Shown here piece by piece: positions 52,186 through 61,402 of a stretch of DNA of 64,000 bases. A program made the position numbers and the translations under genes. This stretch comes from a bacterium. Its GTDB lineage: Bacteria; Actinomycetota; Acidimicrobiia; Spongiisociales; Spongiisociaceae. Position 1 is the first letter of the stretch. Every line of letters begins with the position of its first letter. The notes under the pieces are model-generated. The model saw only the letters and a list, made by a program, of their open reading frames with translations, was not told the DNA's origin and ran no database searches. The DNA is taken from contig JAPPHZ010000045.1 in assembly GCA_028820935.1 (NCBI GenBank), positions 147,150 to 211,149 of the forward strand, given 5' to 3'.

Positions 52186-52637
52186 CGGCCCGCCACCAGC
52201 GTCTCGAGGCCGCGGAGAATGGCGCCGTAACCGGTGCAGCGGCAGATGTTGCCGGCCAGGGCCTCGCGCATCTCATCGGACGAGGGGGTCGGGTTCTCCT
52301 CGAGGAGCGCCGCCGCCGCCACCACGAAACCCGGGGTGCAGAACCCGCACTGCACCGCTCCGGAGTCCACCAGGGCCTTCTGCACGGGATGGAGTTCGGA
52401 CCCTCCCAGGCCCTCCACGGTCACCACCTCCGACCCGTGGGCGTCCGCGGCCATGACCAGGCAGGCACACACCAGCTCTCCGTCCAGCATCACCGAGCAC
52501 GATCCGCACTCCCCCTGCTCGCAGGCCCCCTTGGAGCCGGTCAGTTGCAGGTACTCGCGGAGGGCGAACAGCAGGCTCTCGGAGCCCTTCACATCGCACA
52601 CCCGCGCCTCGCCGTTCACGGTCATCTGCACCCTCAT
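52182..52637 (-). CDS. [2Fe-2S] subunit of the molybdenum hydroxylase
   Basis: 151 residues from ATG 52637 (ATGA with the FAD gene; a GTG at 52649 is possible). Plant-type cluster ligands C39, C44, C47 and C59 lie in GACEQGECGSCSVMLDGELVCACL; the second cluster ligands are in VQCGFCTPGF and NICRCTGY. It carries electrons from the Moco centre to FAD. Standard length. Overlaps the large-subunit gene by four bases. Confidence 0.92.
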   Translation of the reverse strand: MRVQMTVNGEARVCDVKGSESLLFALREYLQLTGSKGACEQGECGSCSVMLDGELVCACLVMAADAHGSEVVTVEGLGGSELHPVQKALVDSGAVQCGFCTPGFVVAAAALLEENPTPSSDEMREALAGNICRCTGYGAILRGLETLVAGR

Positions 52638-53437
52638 GACGACAGGCACCTTTCGAGTAGGCGACGGGCCAGCACGCCCGAGGCGTGACGCCGGTAGTCG
52701 CTGGTTCCCCGATGATCCGTGATCGGAGTCACCTCCTCCGACACCAACCGGGCGAACTCCTCGAGCGCCGCCGGGCCGGGATCGGCTTCCTCCGAGATCA
52801 TCTCCTCGGCCCGCCGGGCCCGGATCGGGGTGGGGCCCACGGAGCCGAGCGCCACGCGGGTGCGGCCGTCACGCCACCTGAAGACGCAGGCGGCCACGAT
52901 GGAGATGACCATGGCGCTGCGCTGGCCGATCTTGGCGAACTCCTGGAAGTCGGGGAGGTCCTCGGGTAGTACCGCCGCGGTGATCAGCTCGTCGGGCCGC
53001 CGGGCCGTCCGCTTCACACCGGTGAAGAACTCGTCCCAGGGCAGCCGGCGCGTTCCCGATGTGGAGTGAAGCTCGATCTCGGCGTCCAGGCCGGCCAGGA
53101 AGGGCAGCGAATCGCCGGCCGGGCTGGCGGTGGCGATGTTGCCACCGATGGTCCCCGCCGCCCTGATCTGCGGAGAGCCGATGGTGCGGGCCAGCTGCGC
53201 CAAGGCGTTGTGGTCACCCGACTCGAGACGCCGGAAGGTCACGCCCGCCCCGATGCGGCGCCGGGAGACGTCCTGGATGTCATCCAGCCTCCGCAACGCC
53301 ACCACCGTCTCCGGGCGGATCTGGTCGAAGTTGACCTCCACCATCAGGTCGGTCCCCCCCGCCAGCAGCACGGCTTCGGGATGGGCGGCAAGCGCACCGG
53401 CGGCCTCGTCGAGGTCGGCCGGATGTATCACTTCCAT
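52634..53437 (-). CDS. FAD-binding subunit of the molybdenum hydroxylase
   Basis: 267 residues. LLAGGTDLMVEVNFDQIRPE and AGTIGGNIATASPAGDSLPFL are the FAD-binding motifs of the CutM/XdhB family, followed by the C-terminal SAMVISIVAACVFRW domain. It passes electrons to NAD or another acceptor. First gene of the operon; the order FAD, FeS, Moco subunit is that of many actinobacterial hydroxylases. No maturation factors lie adjacent, though a CoxG gene is at 31.6 kb. Confidence 0.9.
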   Translation of the reverse strand: MEVIHPADLDEAAGALAAHPEAVLLAGGTDLMVEVNFDQIRPETVVALRRLDDIQDVSRRRIGAGVTFRRLESGDHNALAQLARTIGSPQIRAAGTIGGNIATASPAGDSLPFLAGLDAEIELHSTSGTRRLPWDEFFTGVKRTARRPDELITAAVLPEDLPDFQEFAKIGQRSAMVISIVAACVFRWRDGRTRVALGSVGPTPIRARRAEEMISEEADPGPAALEEFARLVSEEVTPITDHRGTSDYRRHASGVLARRLLERCLSS

Positions 53438-53628
53438 GGGCGCGCGTTTCCGTTCTCGGGATCGGGCTGTGCCTCTCAGAATACCAACGCGGACGGCACA
53501 GCCGCGGTAGCGACCCGCTCCCGACCAGCCGGCAAGCAGGCGATACGGCCCTAACTCCCCGCATCTCGAGCCAGATCGTCGCGTTCCGCGACCTCCGCCC
53601 GTCGTGGGCGGAACGGGCCCTTCGCGCG

Positions 53629-53878
53629 AACAAGGGGGTTGAACACGTCACAGACCCGCCGCATACTGCCCGGCAGTCACAAACACCACCGGTTTCTTGC
53701 TTCACGACGTCGAGGGAACCGGAACCGGGATCAATTCGGGAGCGGACCCGCCGGGGGATAGCGGACCGCGTTCGGACCAAAGGAGGTGGTGGCTGGGGGA
53801 TGGGCCCGCGGGGTTGGGCCGCGTTCGCGCGATTTTCGCGTTCTCGCCGTCTCGGGTATGGATCACGAACCACCGAGT
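53629..53878 (+). repeat. Copy A of a 250-bp dispersed repeat
   Basis: Runs from AACAAGGGGGTTGAACA to CACCGAG and is about 88-90% identical by eye to copy B (57000-57247). Shared landmarks are CCGGCAGTCACAA, CACCACCGGTTTCTTGCTT, GGAACCGGAACCGGGATCAA, AGGAGGTGGTGGCTGGGG and ATTTTCGCGTTCTCG. Frames are not conserved between copies (an indel lies near 53700), so it is probably non-coding. It follows the hydroxylase operon and precedes the lipid-kinase gene. Confidence 0.85.
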
Positions 53879-53998
53879 CAGGACGCCCGGAGGCAACCAA
53901 GGGTGTCGGGTTGGCCCGACAGCCGGAGACGGGTGTGCCGGCCGAAGCTTCCGTGCGCCGACAACCCCGTCCCCTCCAGCACTTCCTAACCTGGCCGG

Positions 53999-54976
53999 AT
54001 GGCGCGGATCCTGCTGTGCACCAATCCCTCCGCCTCCGGGTTCACCGGCGGGCTCCACCGATCGGTGGTCGCCCGGCTCCGGGAGAGCTACGAGGTCGAG
54101 ACCGAGTGGCCGAAGAGCACCGCCGAGGCCCGATCGATCAGCGCGGCCGCCGCCGCCGACCGGTTCGACGTGGTGGTGGCGATGGGCGGGGACGGCGTGG
54201 TCCACCACATCGCCAACGGCCTGGCCGGGACCGGCACCGCTCTCGGGATCATCCCGGCCGGCACCACCAACGTGCTCGCCCGGATACTGGGCCTACCCCG
54301 CAAACCCCGGGCCGCCACCGAGTTCATCTGCGATCAGCCCCCGGTGGAGACCGTGCCGACCGCCATGCTCACCCTCGACCACGGGGAATCGGGCGTGGAG
54401 AGCCGGCTGGCCACGTTCTCGTGCGGCGCCGGGTTCGACGCCGCCGTCGTGGAGCGGGCCGAGCAGGAGCCTCATCGCAAGTATCGCTTCTCCGGGCTGC
54501 ACTACGCCCGCTCGGCCGCCTCGGTCGCCTGGACGGGGTTCTCCGAGCGGTCTCCGGACCTGGAGGTGACGGCACGGGACCGGTCGGCCGAGGCGGTGGC
54601 CGTGTTCGTCAGCCTGTACGACCGCTACACCTACTTCGGGCGCATCCCCGTCCGCTTCGGAACTCACGAGGCCGGCACGCTGTCCGTGCTCGTGGCCCGC
54701 GAGCTGCCAAGGCGACGCCTGGTCTCGATCCTGCGGCGGATCGTCACCGGCGCGGGGCTATCCGGCGCCGACGGATTCGAGGTCTGGACCGGCGTCACCT
54801 CGGTGGAGGTGTCCGCGCCCGGCGGGTTCCCCGCGCAGGCTGACGGCGAGTTGCTGAGATCCCCGGTGAGGTTCTCGGTCGCCGCCCGCCCCGACCACCT
54901 CCGGGTGCTGAAGCCCGGGTCCACGGAGCGGTCCGGACCCGACGACATTCCCAGAAAAGGCCCGGATGACGGGTAA
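53999..54976 (+). CDS. Diacylglycerol kinase-family lipid kinase
   Basis: 325 residues. The DAGK catalytic signatures are the nucleotide-binding VVAMGGDGVVHHIANGLAG and GIIPAGTTNVLARILGLP, followed by the GAGFDAAVVER motif of the beta-sandwich C-terminal domain. It phosphorylates a lipid, possibly diacylglycerol or a related species, with ATP at the inner face of the membrane. It lies 31 bases before the VanW gene; together they fill the space between two 250-bp direct repeats. Length matches the YegS/DgkB type. Confidence 0.88.
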   Translation: MARILLCTNPSASGFTGGLHRSVVARLRESYEVETEWPKSTAEARSISAAAAADRFDVVVAMGGDGVVHHIANGLAGTGTALGIIPAGTTNVLARILGLPRKPRAATEFICDQPPVETVPTAMLTLDHGESGVESRLATFSCGAGFDAAVVERAEQEPHRKYRFSGLHYARSAASVAWTGFSERSPDLEVTARDRSAEAVAVFVSLYDRYTYFGRIPVRFGTHEAGTLSVLVARELPRRRLVSILRRIVTGAGLSGADGFEVWTGVTSVEVSAPGGFPAQADGELLRSPVRFSVAARPDHLRVLKPGSTERSGPDDIPRKGPDDG

Positions 54977-55007
54977 CATCCGGCGCGGTGGTTGGCAATG
55001 AGTCCCC

Positions 55008-56930
55008 ATGTCCGGTTCGCGCCGTCTAGTCCTCTTCCTGGGAGTACCGATCCTCGCTCTGGGGGTCCTCGTCGTCGTGATCATGAACCAGGACGGCGCC
55101 GGCACCACACCGGGTAGCGGCGGTACCGCAACCACCCGACTCGACCCCTCCCGCATGGAAGCGATATCCGCGCTGACCGACCTGGAGAACAGTCTGGCGC
55201 TCACCCCGATCCGCATCGAGGTGAGCGAGTCGAGCTTCAGCCTGCTCCCGGCGGCCATCGGCTTCGACCTGGATGAGAACGCCACGCTCGACACGGCGCT
55301 GGCGGACCGCTCGCTGGATGCGATTCTCGAGGACCTCCGGCGCCGGGGGGACGATTCGGGGGCCGGCCTGCCCTGGTCGATCTCGGGAACCATCGACGAG
55401 ACGGCGCTCGATGGACTGCTGGACCTCTACGAATCGGCCCTGGTGGCACCGGACGAGGGAGGTGTCGACATCCGCGGTTCGGGTCCCGTGGCCCGCTACC
55501 CCCGAACCGGCTTCGTGATCGATCGGGCCGCGGCGCGTAACCAGATCGTCGATGCGCTGCTCGGCCAGCCCCGTGCCGACGCGGTGCGGTTGCCGACGGT
55601 CGAGGTGCAACCCGTCCTGCCCAGGGCCGCGGTGGACGCGGCGCTGGCAGAAGCCTCCGTGCTGCTGGCGGGACCGGTCACCCTGACCCGCAGCGATCCC
55701 GCCGCCACCCTCCATCTCGATGTCGGCCAGCTGGGCCGCGCCCTCACCACGGAGGTCGTGAACGACCCGGCCCCGGGTCTCCGGGTCGCCTTCGATCGGG
55801 ATGTGATCAACGAGTATCTGAACCCCCTCCGGACGGGGTTCGAAGCGCCGCCGCGCAACGCCTACATCCTGATCGACGACCAGGAGACGATCACGTACGT
55901 TCCCGGCTTCTCGGGCGCTCTCCTGGATGTCGATCTGGTCATAAGGGCGATCACCCAGGCGACCCGGCGGGAGTCGCGCCAGTCCACCCTGCCCCTCCAG
56001 ACCGGCGTGGAGCCCGAGATATCCGCCGAGGACCTGGCCGCCATGGGTCCCATCAGCCTGATCAGCGAGTTCACCACCAAGCACAACTGCTGCCAGCCGA
56101 GGGTCCAGAACATCCATCTGTTCGCCGATGTCATGGACAACGTCAACGTCTTGCCGGGGGAAACCCTGTCGCTCAACGAGGCGGTCGGCGAGCGAACCCT
56201 GGAACGGGGCTTCCTGCCCGCTCCCACCATCATCCGGGGAGAGATCGAAGACCAGGTGGGGGGCGGAGTCAGCCAGTTCGCCAGCACCTTCTACAACGCG
56301 GTGTTCTGGGCCGGGCTGGAGGTCATCGACCACAAGCCCCACAGCTACTGGTTCTCGCGCTACCCGATGGGCATCGAGGCCACGGTCAGCTGGCCGGTGC
56401 CCGACCTGGTGTTCCGCAACGACACCGATGTGCCTCTCGTCATCAAGACGTCGTACACCAGGACCTCGATCACCGTCAGGTTCTACGGCAACAACTCGGA
56501 TCGGGAGGTGACGGCGTGGGTGTCGGAGCCCTACGAACCGGTCCCCTATCCCACCGAGTTCGTCCCGAACCCCGAGGTCATGCCCTGGGACCCGGCGATG
56601 GAGGTCCAGCAGGGCGCTGACGGATGGAGCGTCAACGTCACGAGGGACATCTCCTTCACCGATGGCACCACCTCCCACGAGGAGTGGAAGGTTCGCTACC
56701 GGCCCTGGGCGCACCGGTTCGAGGTCCATCCGTGCCAGCTGCCGGAGGATGCGGAGGACTACACCGGGGATCCATGCCCGGCCCATCCCGACTTCCCGGA
56801 CGGCTACCCCACCACCCTGCCCATCGACCCGAACGCCGAAGTGCCGGTGGAGGAAGGCGAGACCGAGGAAGGCGAGGCCGTCGAAGGCGAGGCCGTGGAC
56901 GGCGAGGCCGGCGAGGAGCCGACCACCTAG
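55008..56930 (+). CDS. VanW-family cell-wall protein
   Basis: 640 residues. An N-terminal signal anchor (LVLFLGVPILALGVLVVVIM) leads to two peptidoglycan-binding-like (YoaR/PG_binding_4) repeats (about 100-340), then the VanW domain: NVNVLPGETLSLNEAVGERT, GGGVSQFASTFYNAVFWAGL, HSYWFSRYPMGIEATVSWP. A final tail is Glu/Gly-rich (EEGETEEGEAVEGEA). VanW proteins occur in glycopeptide-resistance clusters and many Gram-positives and are thought to act on peptidoglycan, but the activity is unproved. Encoded directly after the lipid kinase. Confidence 0.87.
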   Translation: MSGSRRLVLFLGVPILALGVLVVVIMNQDGAGTTPGSGGTATTRLDPSRMEAISALTDLENSLALTPIRIEVSESSFSLLPAAIGFDLDENATLDTALADRSLDAILEDLRRRGDDSGAGLPWSISGTIDETALDGLLDLYESALVAPDEGGVDIRGSGPVARYPRTGFVIDRAAARNQIVDALLGQPRADAVRLPTVEVQPVLPRAAVDAALAEASVLLAGPVTLTRSDPAATLHLDVGQLGRALTTEVVNDPAPGLRVAFDRDVINEYLNPLRTGFEAPPRNAYILIDDQETITYVPGFSGALLDVDLVIRAITQATRRESRQSTLPLQTGVEPEISAEDLAAMGPISLISEFTTKHNCCQPRVQNIHLFADVMDNVNVLPGETLSLNEAVGERTLERGFLPAPTIIRGEIEDQVGGGVSQFASTFYNAVFWAGLEVIDHKPHSYWFSRYPMGIEATVSWPVPDLVFRNDTDVPLVIKTSYTRTSITVRFYGNNSDREVTAWVSEPYEPVPYPTEFVPNPEVMPWDPAMEVQQGADGWSVNVTRDISFTDGTTSHEEWKVRYRPWAHRFEVHPCQLPEDAEDYTGDPCPAHPDFPDGYPTTLPIDPNAEVPVEEGETEEGEAVEGEAVDGEAGEEPTT

Positions 56931-56999
56931 CGCCCCGTATCTTTGGTTCACCGTGTTCTACGACCCGTGACCGTGGCAGGTGTCCCGGGCGCGGCACCC

Positions 57000-57247
57000 A
57001 ACAAGGGGGTTGAACATGTCACGAACCCGCCGCATAATGCCCGGCAGTCACAAGCACCACCGGTTTCTTGCTTTCGACGTCGAGGGAACCGGAACCGGGA
57101 TCAATTCGGGAGCGGACCCGCCAGGGGATAGCGGAACGCGCACGGACCGAAGGAGGTGGTGGCTGGGGGATGGGCCCGCCGGGTTGGGGCGTGTTCCCGC
57201 GATTTTCGCGTTCTCGTCGGCTCGGGTGTGGATGATGAACCACCGAA
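57000..57247 (+). repeat. Copy B of the 250-bp dispersed repeat
   Basis: Direct repeat of 53629-53878. Its start is 69 bases after the VanW stop. Copies A and B thus bracket the lipid kinase and VanW genes in direct orientation, which would allow loss or amplification of the pair by recombination. Confidence 0.85.
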
Positions 57248-57311
57248 CCTGGACAGTAGGTAGGGACGACCGGACCCCCGACTGCTACACGCAGCTTCTC
57301 GAGAGAAACGG

Positions 57312-57662
57312 CTAGGAGTGGTCCACGTAGAAGGCGAGCGAGTTGCGGATGGTGTCGGACATCGCCGCCAAGAGGTCATCGGTCCAGCCTCCGAAGCGAC
57401 GAACCGAAATAGTGTTGGAGAACACGTAGACCGAGGTGAGCGAAGGGGTCACCTCGAACAGCGCGGCCGCAAGACGAGCGGGGTAGGTATCGGCCTGCCC
57501 GGCCGCCTCGGCGCTCCGGTACGTCTCACCTTCCTGACCCGAGAGGCTCCGGTCGGTGTCGAAGACCGCCACGTCCCCCAGCAGTAGGTGATCGACCTCG
57601 ATCAACTGGCCCAACTCGCTCCTCTCCCATCTCGCCCCGGAACCACAGAAGGTGCTGAGCAA
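57312..57662 (-). CDS. Hypothetical protein
   Basis: Up to 116 residues from TTG 57662. DVAVFDTDRSLSG and the C-terminal VFSNTISVRRFGGWTDDLLAAMSDT read like real protein with balanced codon use, but I recognise no family. The N-terminus starts abruptly and there is no ribosome-binding site, so it may be the 3' part of a longer gene or a mis-annotated start. It lies between the repeat and pyruvate kinase, on the same strand as the latter. Confidence 0.4.
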   Translation of the reverse strand: MLSTFCGSGARWERSELGQLIEVDHLLLGDVAVFDTDRSLSGQEGETYRSAEAAGQADTYPARLAAALFEVTPSLTSVYVFSNTISVRRFGGWTDDLLAAMSDTIRNSLAFYVDHS

Positions 57663-57750
57663 CCCTGTGCCGAGGCGGTCGCATGGTAGCCGACCCCGGT
57701 ACGGGTCATCGGCCGCGAGCCGGCCCGTGGGGGCTCGCTGTCCCGGCGCC

Positions 57751-59217
57751 TCATCGACGGCCGCGCCTGCCGGCTCTCCACGATGCTCTCAGGCGCTCGC
57801 CGATCACGTGCAGCTTGACCAGGTTGGTCTTGGCCTGGGTGTTGGGAGGCGTCCCGGCGATCATCACCACCCCCTCGCCGCGCTCGCACACCCCCTCCTT
57901 CTCGAGGTACTTCTCGGCCGCGGCGAACATCAGGTCGGTGGACGCCCTGGGCTCGAACCGGATCGGGGTGACTCCCCAGAAAAGGGCCATGCGACGCCGG
58001 ATCCTCCCGCTGGGCGCGAACACCATGATGTCCGCCGAAGGCCGGTACTTCGACAGCAGGCGGGCCGTGCCGCCGGACTCGGTGAAGGCCACGATGGTCC
58101 TGAACCCGAGGTTGCGGGCCGCCTCGGTGGCCGCCTTGGCGGTGGCCGAGGCGAAGGTCATGGTGCTCTCCAGGAAATCTATGGCATCGGCACCGGTCAT
58201 CTGTTGGTCCCGGTAGCGCTCGGCCTCCACACAGATGGACGACATGGCCTCGACCACCCGCACCGGATGGCGTCCCACCGCAGTCTCCGCGGAGAGCATC
58301 ACGGCGTCGGTGCCCGAGGCGACCGCGTTGGCCACGTCGGTCACCTCGGCCCGGCTGGGCCGCAACGCGGTGACCATCGACTCCAGCATCTCGGTGGCGG
58401 TGATGGAGATGAGCCCGGCCTGGTTGGTCCGATGCAGGATGTCGGCCTGCACGTTGGGGATCGTCTGCAGCGGCAACTCTACGCCCAGATCACCGCGGGC
58501 CACCATCACGCCGTCGGCCTGATCCAGGATCGAGTCGAGATTGCTATAGGCCAGGGCCAGCTCCACCTTGGCGATGACCGGCGTGGAGCCGCCGGCCAGC
58601 TCGCGCACCTGCGATATGTCCTCGCCCCGCTTGACGAACGAGGCGGCCACGTAGTCGACGCCGAGTTGCCGGCCCAGCTCGAGATCCACGCGATCCTTCT
58701 CGGTGACCGGCCCGAGCTCGAGGTCGCTGTCGGGGAAGGCGATCCCCTTGCGGTCGAGCAGCTCCCCACCACGTTCGAGGAGAACCGTCAACCCCCCGCC
58801 GTCCGAGCCGGTGACCCGACCCTCGATCAGGCCGTCGGCCATCACCACCCGCGCCCCCGTGCGCACGTCGTCGAGCAAGCGTGGATAGTCGACCGGGATC
58901 AGGTCGGGGCCGCCCTCGTCCCCGGTCACTGCGAGGCGGACGGTCGCCCCCTGCGGCAGATCGACAGAGCCGTCCCGGAAGTGACCCACCCGCGTCTTCG
59001 GCCCCTGGATGTCCTGGAGGATGGCGATGGAGCGGCCCACCTCCGCGGCGGCCTGGCGTATCCACTTGATCATCCGGATGTGGGATTCGTGGTCGCCGTG
59101 GCTGAAGTTGAGCCGGGCGACGTCCATCCCGGCCTGTACCAGGCCCCGGACCGCGTCCAGGTCGGCCACCGCCGGGCCCATCGTCGCCACGATCTTCGTC
59201 CTGCGCCGCACGGTCAC
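57751..59217 (-). CDS. pyk: Pyruvate kinase
   Basis: 488 residues. It makes pyruvate and ATP from phosphoenolpyruvate. RRRTKIVATMGPA, DVARLNFSHG, DIQGPKTRVG, the catalytic-lysine motif VIAKVELALAYSNLDSI (one residue unlike the usual KIE), VARGDLGVELPLQ and ATEMLESMV form the TIM barrel; the C-terminal domain follows from about 350. The usual IAKIE(N) sequence is IAKVELALAYSNLD, a mild divergence. GTG start. It probably forms the usual tetramer with allosteric control. Confidence 0.92.
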   Translation of the reverse strand: MTVRRRTKIVATMGPAVADLDAVRGLVQAGMDVARLNFSHGDHESHIRMIKWIRQAAAEVGRSIAILQDIQGPKTRVGHFRDGSVDLPQGATVRLAVTGDEGGPDLIPVDYPRLLDDVRTGARVVMADGLIEGRVTGSDGGGLTVLLERGGELLDRKGIAFPDSDLELGPVTEKDRVDLELGRQLGVDYVAASFVKRGEDISQVRELAGGSTPVIAKVELALAYSNLDSILDQADGVMVARGDLGVELPLQTIPNVQADILHRTNQAGLISITATEMLESMVTALRPSRAEVTDVANAVASGTDAVMLSAETAVGRHPVRVVEAMSSICVEAERYRDQQMTGADAIDFLESTMTFASATAKAATEAARNLGFRTIVAFTESGGTARLLSKYRPSADIMVFAPSGRIRRRMALFWGVTPIRFEPRASTDLMFAAAEKYLEKEGVCERGEGVVMIAGTPPNTQAKTNLVKLHVIGERLRASWRAGRRGRR

Positions 59218-59359
59218 ACGTTATGAAGGTGGAAGCAGGTATCAAAGCACCAACCGCGCTTGGGGCACTCCGTCACGGCCCGCCGGCGCGTCACGGGCGC
59301 AGCGAGGTTTCTTGTCCCCGGCCGTTCCTACACTGCGAGCACGTTACGAACGGAGGACC

Positions 59360-59767
59360 GTGCTCTCACTCAGCGGACTGAACTGGCTGGCAATCATCGT
59401 CGCGGCCATCGCGTTCTTCGGCCTGGCCGCCATCTGGTACCAGCCGAAGGTCATGGGCACGAAATGGATGGAAGGCGCCGGGATCGAACCCCCAACCGAC
59501 GGACCCAAGCCCATCTTCTTCGTGGTCACCTTCGTCGCCTACTTCGTGATGGCGACCGTCCTGGCCATGATCGCCCGCGCCACAGGCGCCTCCACGTTCG
59601 GTGAAGGACTGGTCCTGGGCCTGCTGACCGGATTCGCATTCGTAGCCCTCCAAGCCATGGTCAACGCCATCTACGAAGGCCGGGGACGGTGGATCGTCCG
59701 CGCCAACGGAGGCATAGGCATCATCGGCCACACCGTCATGGCCGTCATAGTCACCACCTGGACGTGA
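59360..59767 (+). CDS. DUF1761 membrane protein
   Basis: 135 residues from GTG 59360 with GGAGG just upstream. Four hydrophobic segments: LNWLAIIVAAIAFFGLAAIWY, PIFFVVTFVAYFVMATVLAMI, LVLGLLTGFAFVALQAMVNAIY and GIGIIGHTVMAVIVTTW. The WY.P...G..WM element after segment 1 and the GRGRWIV loop fit DUF1761. Function unknown. The DNA coding for GTKWMEGAGIEP strongly resembles a tmRNA 3' end, see findings. Confidence 0.7.
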   Translation: MLSLSGLNWLAIIVAAIAFFGLAAIWYQPKVMGTKWMEGAGIEPPTDGPKPIFFVVTFVAYFVMATVLAMIARATGASTFGEGLVLGLLTGFAFVALQAMVNAIYEGRGRWIVRANGGIGIIGHTVMAVIVTTWT

Positions 59768-60002
59768 ACCGGCACGGCTCATAGGCCGGCAAGACGGCAC
59801 ATGCATCTGCCGTCAGCCGTCCGCGAGGAGGTACCGGTGGAGGCACTATGGATCGGGCTATCGCGCCGCCTCACGACAATCTGATGTTTGGAGCCCGATT
59901 GGCCCGCTGAAACTCCCTCCCTCGGTATCTCAGTGGCATGGTGGCTTGCATATAGCGACCAGGTCGGTAGGGTGGTACGGACCGAGCGCCTGGAGGGGTC
60001 CC

Positions 60003-60221
60003 ATGGCAGACACACAGAAGGCGATGACGTTGCGGCTCCCTGCTGACCAGGCTGACGCACTGGAGATGGTCGCTCAGGTCGATGGTGTGAGTGTGTCTCA
60101 GGCGGTCCGCGACGCCATCGATAGCCACATCGACAACCGCCGGGCCGATGATGCGTTCCAAGAGCGGCTTGCCAAGTCGATAGCACGATATCGGCGGATC
60201 CTCGACCGTCTGGCTGAATAG
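60003..60221 (+). CDS. Ribbon-helix-helix antitoxin
   Basis: 72 residues. MTLRLPADQADALEMVAQVDGVSVSQAVRDAI is an Arc/CopG ribbon-helix-helix fold, followed by a helical tail (ERLAKSIARYRRILDRLAE) that normally binds a toxin. GGAGGGG sits before ATG 60003. Six bases after the stop comes the start of a Doc-like toxin that ends after 16 codons. The antitoxin may persist as a regulator. Confidence 0.72.
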   Translation: MADTQKAMTLRLPADQADALEMVAQVDGVSVSQAVRDAIDSHIDNRRADDAFQERLAKSIARYRRILDRLAE

Positions 60222-60226
60222 GCGAC

Positions 60227-60277
60227 GTGAACTTCCTCGGGCTTGGTGACGTCATTCTTATCGCAGCCGCGGGATGA
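60227..60277 (+). pseudogene. Doc (Fic-fold) toxin stump
   Basis: GTG 60227 reads MNFLGLGDVILIAAAG then TGA. The opening matches the first strand and helix of death-on-curing toxins (pattern FL.L.D.L.IA). Position directly after a ribbon-helix-helix antitoxin supports this. No Fic active-site motif follows in any frame, so the toxin body is gone. Confidence 0.45.
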
Positions 60278-60337
60278 GTCGGGCAGGACACCCGAACGGG
60301 AGAGCCCCTTCGTTCGTGTGCCGCGAGGACCCCGCTG

Positions 60338-61336
60338 CTACTTGGGCGCTTCCAGCACGCGGGTTATGGCTTCGCTCGCCGCCTCGTCGAAATACTTGTC
60401 CGTATACACGCTGTGTATGGGCACGTGGAGGCGTCGGGTTCCCACATGGAAATGTATGCCGAGGACCAGGTCGAGGACGCTACCGGTACAGACCCCGTCC
60501 GTCCCCTCGCACCACGACCCCACGCGGGACTCGATATCGGACGGAACGTAGGGTGCACGAGGACCGACCCTGAGGAACGTCAACCCATCGAGATTCAGGA
60601 GTCCGTTGCTGGTCGAGCACCCGACGGTTCCACGTCTCCAGGGCGACACCGCTCCCGCAATCCCCTGCCGGCAGCCCTCGACCCAACCCGCGCTTCCCCC
60701 CTCCGGAAGATGCAGGGTCGGATCGCTGAACAGGGCAACGTGGGCGACGCGATCCCTCTCTCCTTTGCCGAGCAGGAACAGACTCCGCCTGATGACTTGC
60801 GCACCCTGCGAGAACCCACCAACTAAGAACACCTCGTCAGGGCACTCGGTCCCCCGATCCTCGAGATACGCGGTGAACTCGCCGATGCCCTCGATAACGG
60901 AGTCCCTGTACTCCACCGCCCCCAAACGGTTGATCTCGAGCAGATCGCTACCCGAAGACGAACTGCCCGCATCCTGACCGGAGATCCGCCAGATCAAGGA
61001 CCAGATGATCCTGATGATGTTGGTGCGGTACAGATCGAGGATCGCTGAGATCCCGACAGCCCGATACCGGTAACCCCCGTAGGCTCGAGTCCCCAGCTCG
61101 TACTTGTTGATCGAATACCCCGGCAGACGGGTATCGACATGATCGAAATAGGCCTGGGCCATACCCCCATGACCGGTGCCGGCCGCCAGCACCTGATCCG
61201 AGCCGCGGGCGAACACGACCGTGAGGTCGGAACATGCCGGCACCGGCACATCGTCAGCTCTTGCGGGTGATACTCCCACCCCGGATCCCGAAACAGCGAT
61301 CAGGAGCACCAACAGGCCCGCCAGCAACCTGCGCAC
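60338..61336 (-). CDS. Secreted cutinase-family esterase
   Basis: 332 residues from GTG 61336 (AGGG upstream; GTG 61402 would extend a signal peptide unnecessarily). The signal MRRLLAGLLVLLIAVSGSG ends at ARA before DDVPVPACSDLTVVFARGSD, the usual cutinase start (TVVFARG.. with the oxyanion region). The nucleophile serine is in GGFSQGAQV; the Asp/His pair is probably in the C-terminal part (DGVCTG... HVPIHSVYT). Actinobacterial relatives hydrolyse lipid or cutin-like esters at the surface. It is longer than classical cutinases owing to a hydrophobic insertion (IIRIIWSLIWRI). Confidence 0.75.
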   Translation of the reverse strand: MRRLLAGLLVLLIAVSGSGVGVSPARADDVPVPACSDLTVVFARGSDQVLAAGTGHGGMAQAYFDHVDTRLPGYSINKYELGTRAYGGYRYRAVGISAILDLYRTNIIRIIWSLIWRISGQDAGSSSSGSDLLEINRLGAVEYRDSVIEGIGEFTAYLEDRGTECPDEVFLVGGFSQGAQVIRRSLFLLGKGERDRVAHVALFSDPTLHLPEGGSAGWVEGCRQGIAGAVSPWRRGTVGCSTSNGLLNLDGLTFLRVGPRAPYVPSDIESRVGSWCEGTDGVCTGSVLDLVLGIHFHVGTRRLHVPIHSVYTDKYFDEAASEAITRVLEAPK

Positions 61337-61402
61337 GGATCCCTGCGCTCCCCACAAAGGCGACGAAGCGACACGGGTAGCCGACCGGAGAGGGGTTTCC
61401 AC

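Noticed and set aside
57019..57315. Proteins encoded within the 250-bp repeats
   Set aside because: Open frames exist in single copies, but the reading frames are not conserved between copies A and B, so the element is treated as non-coding.
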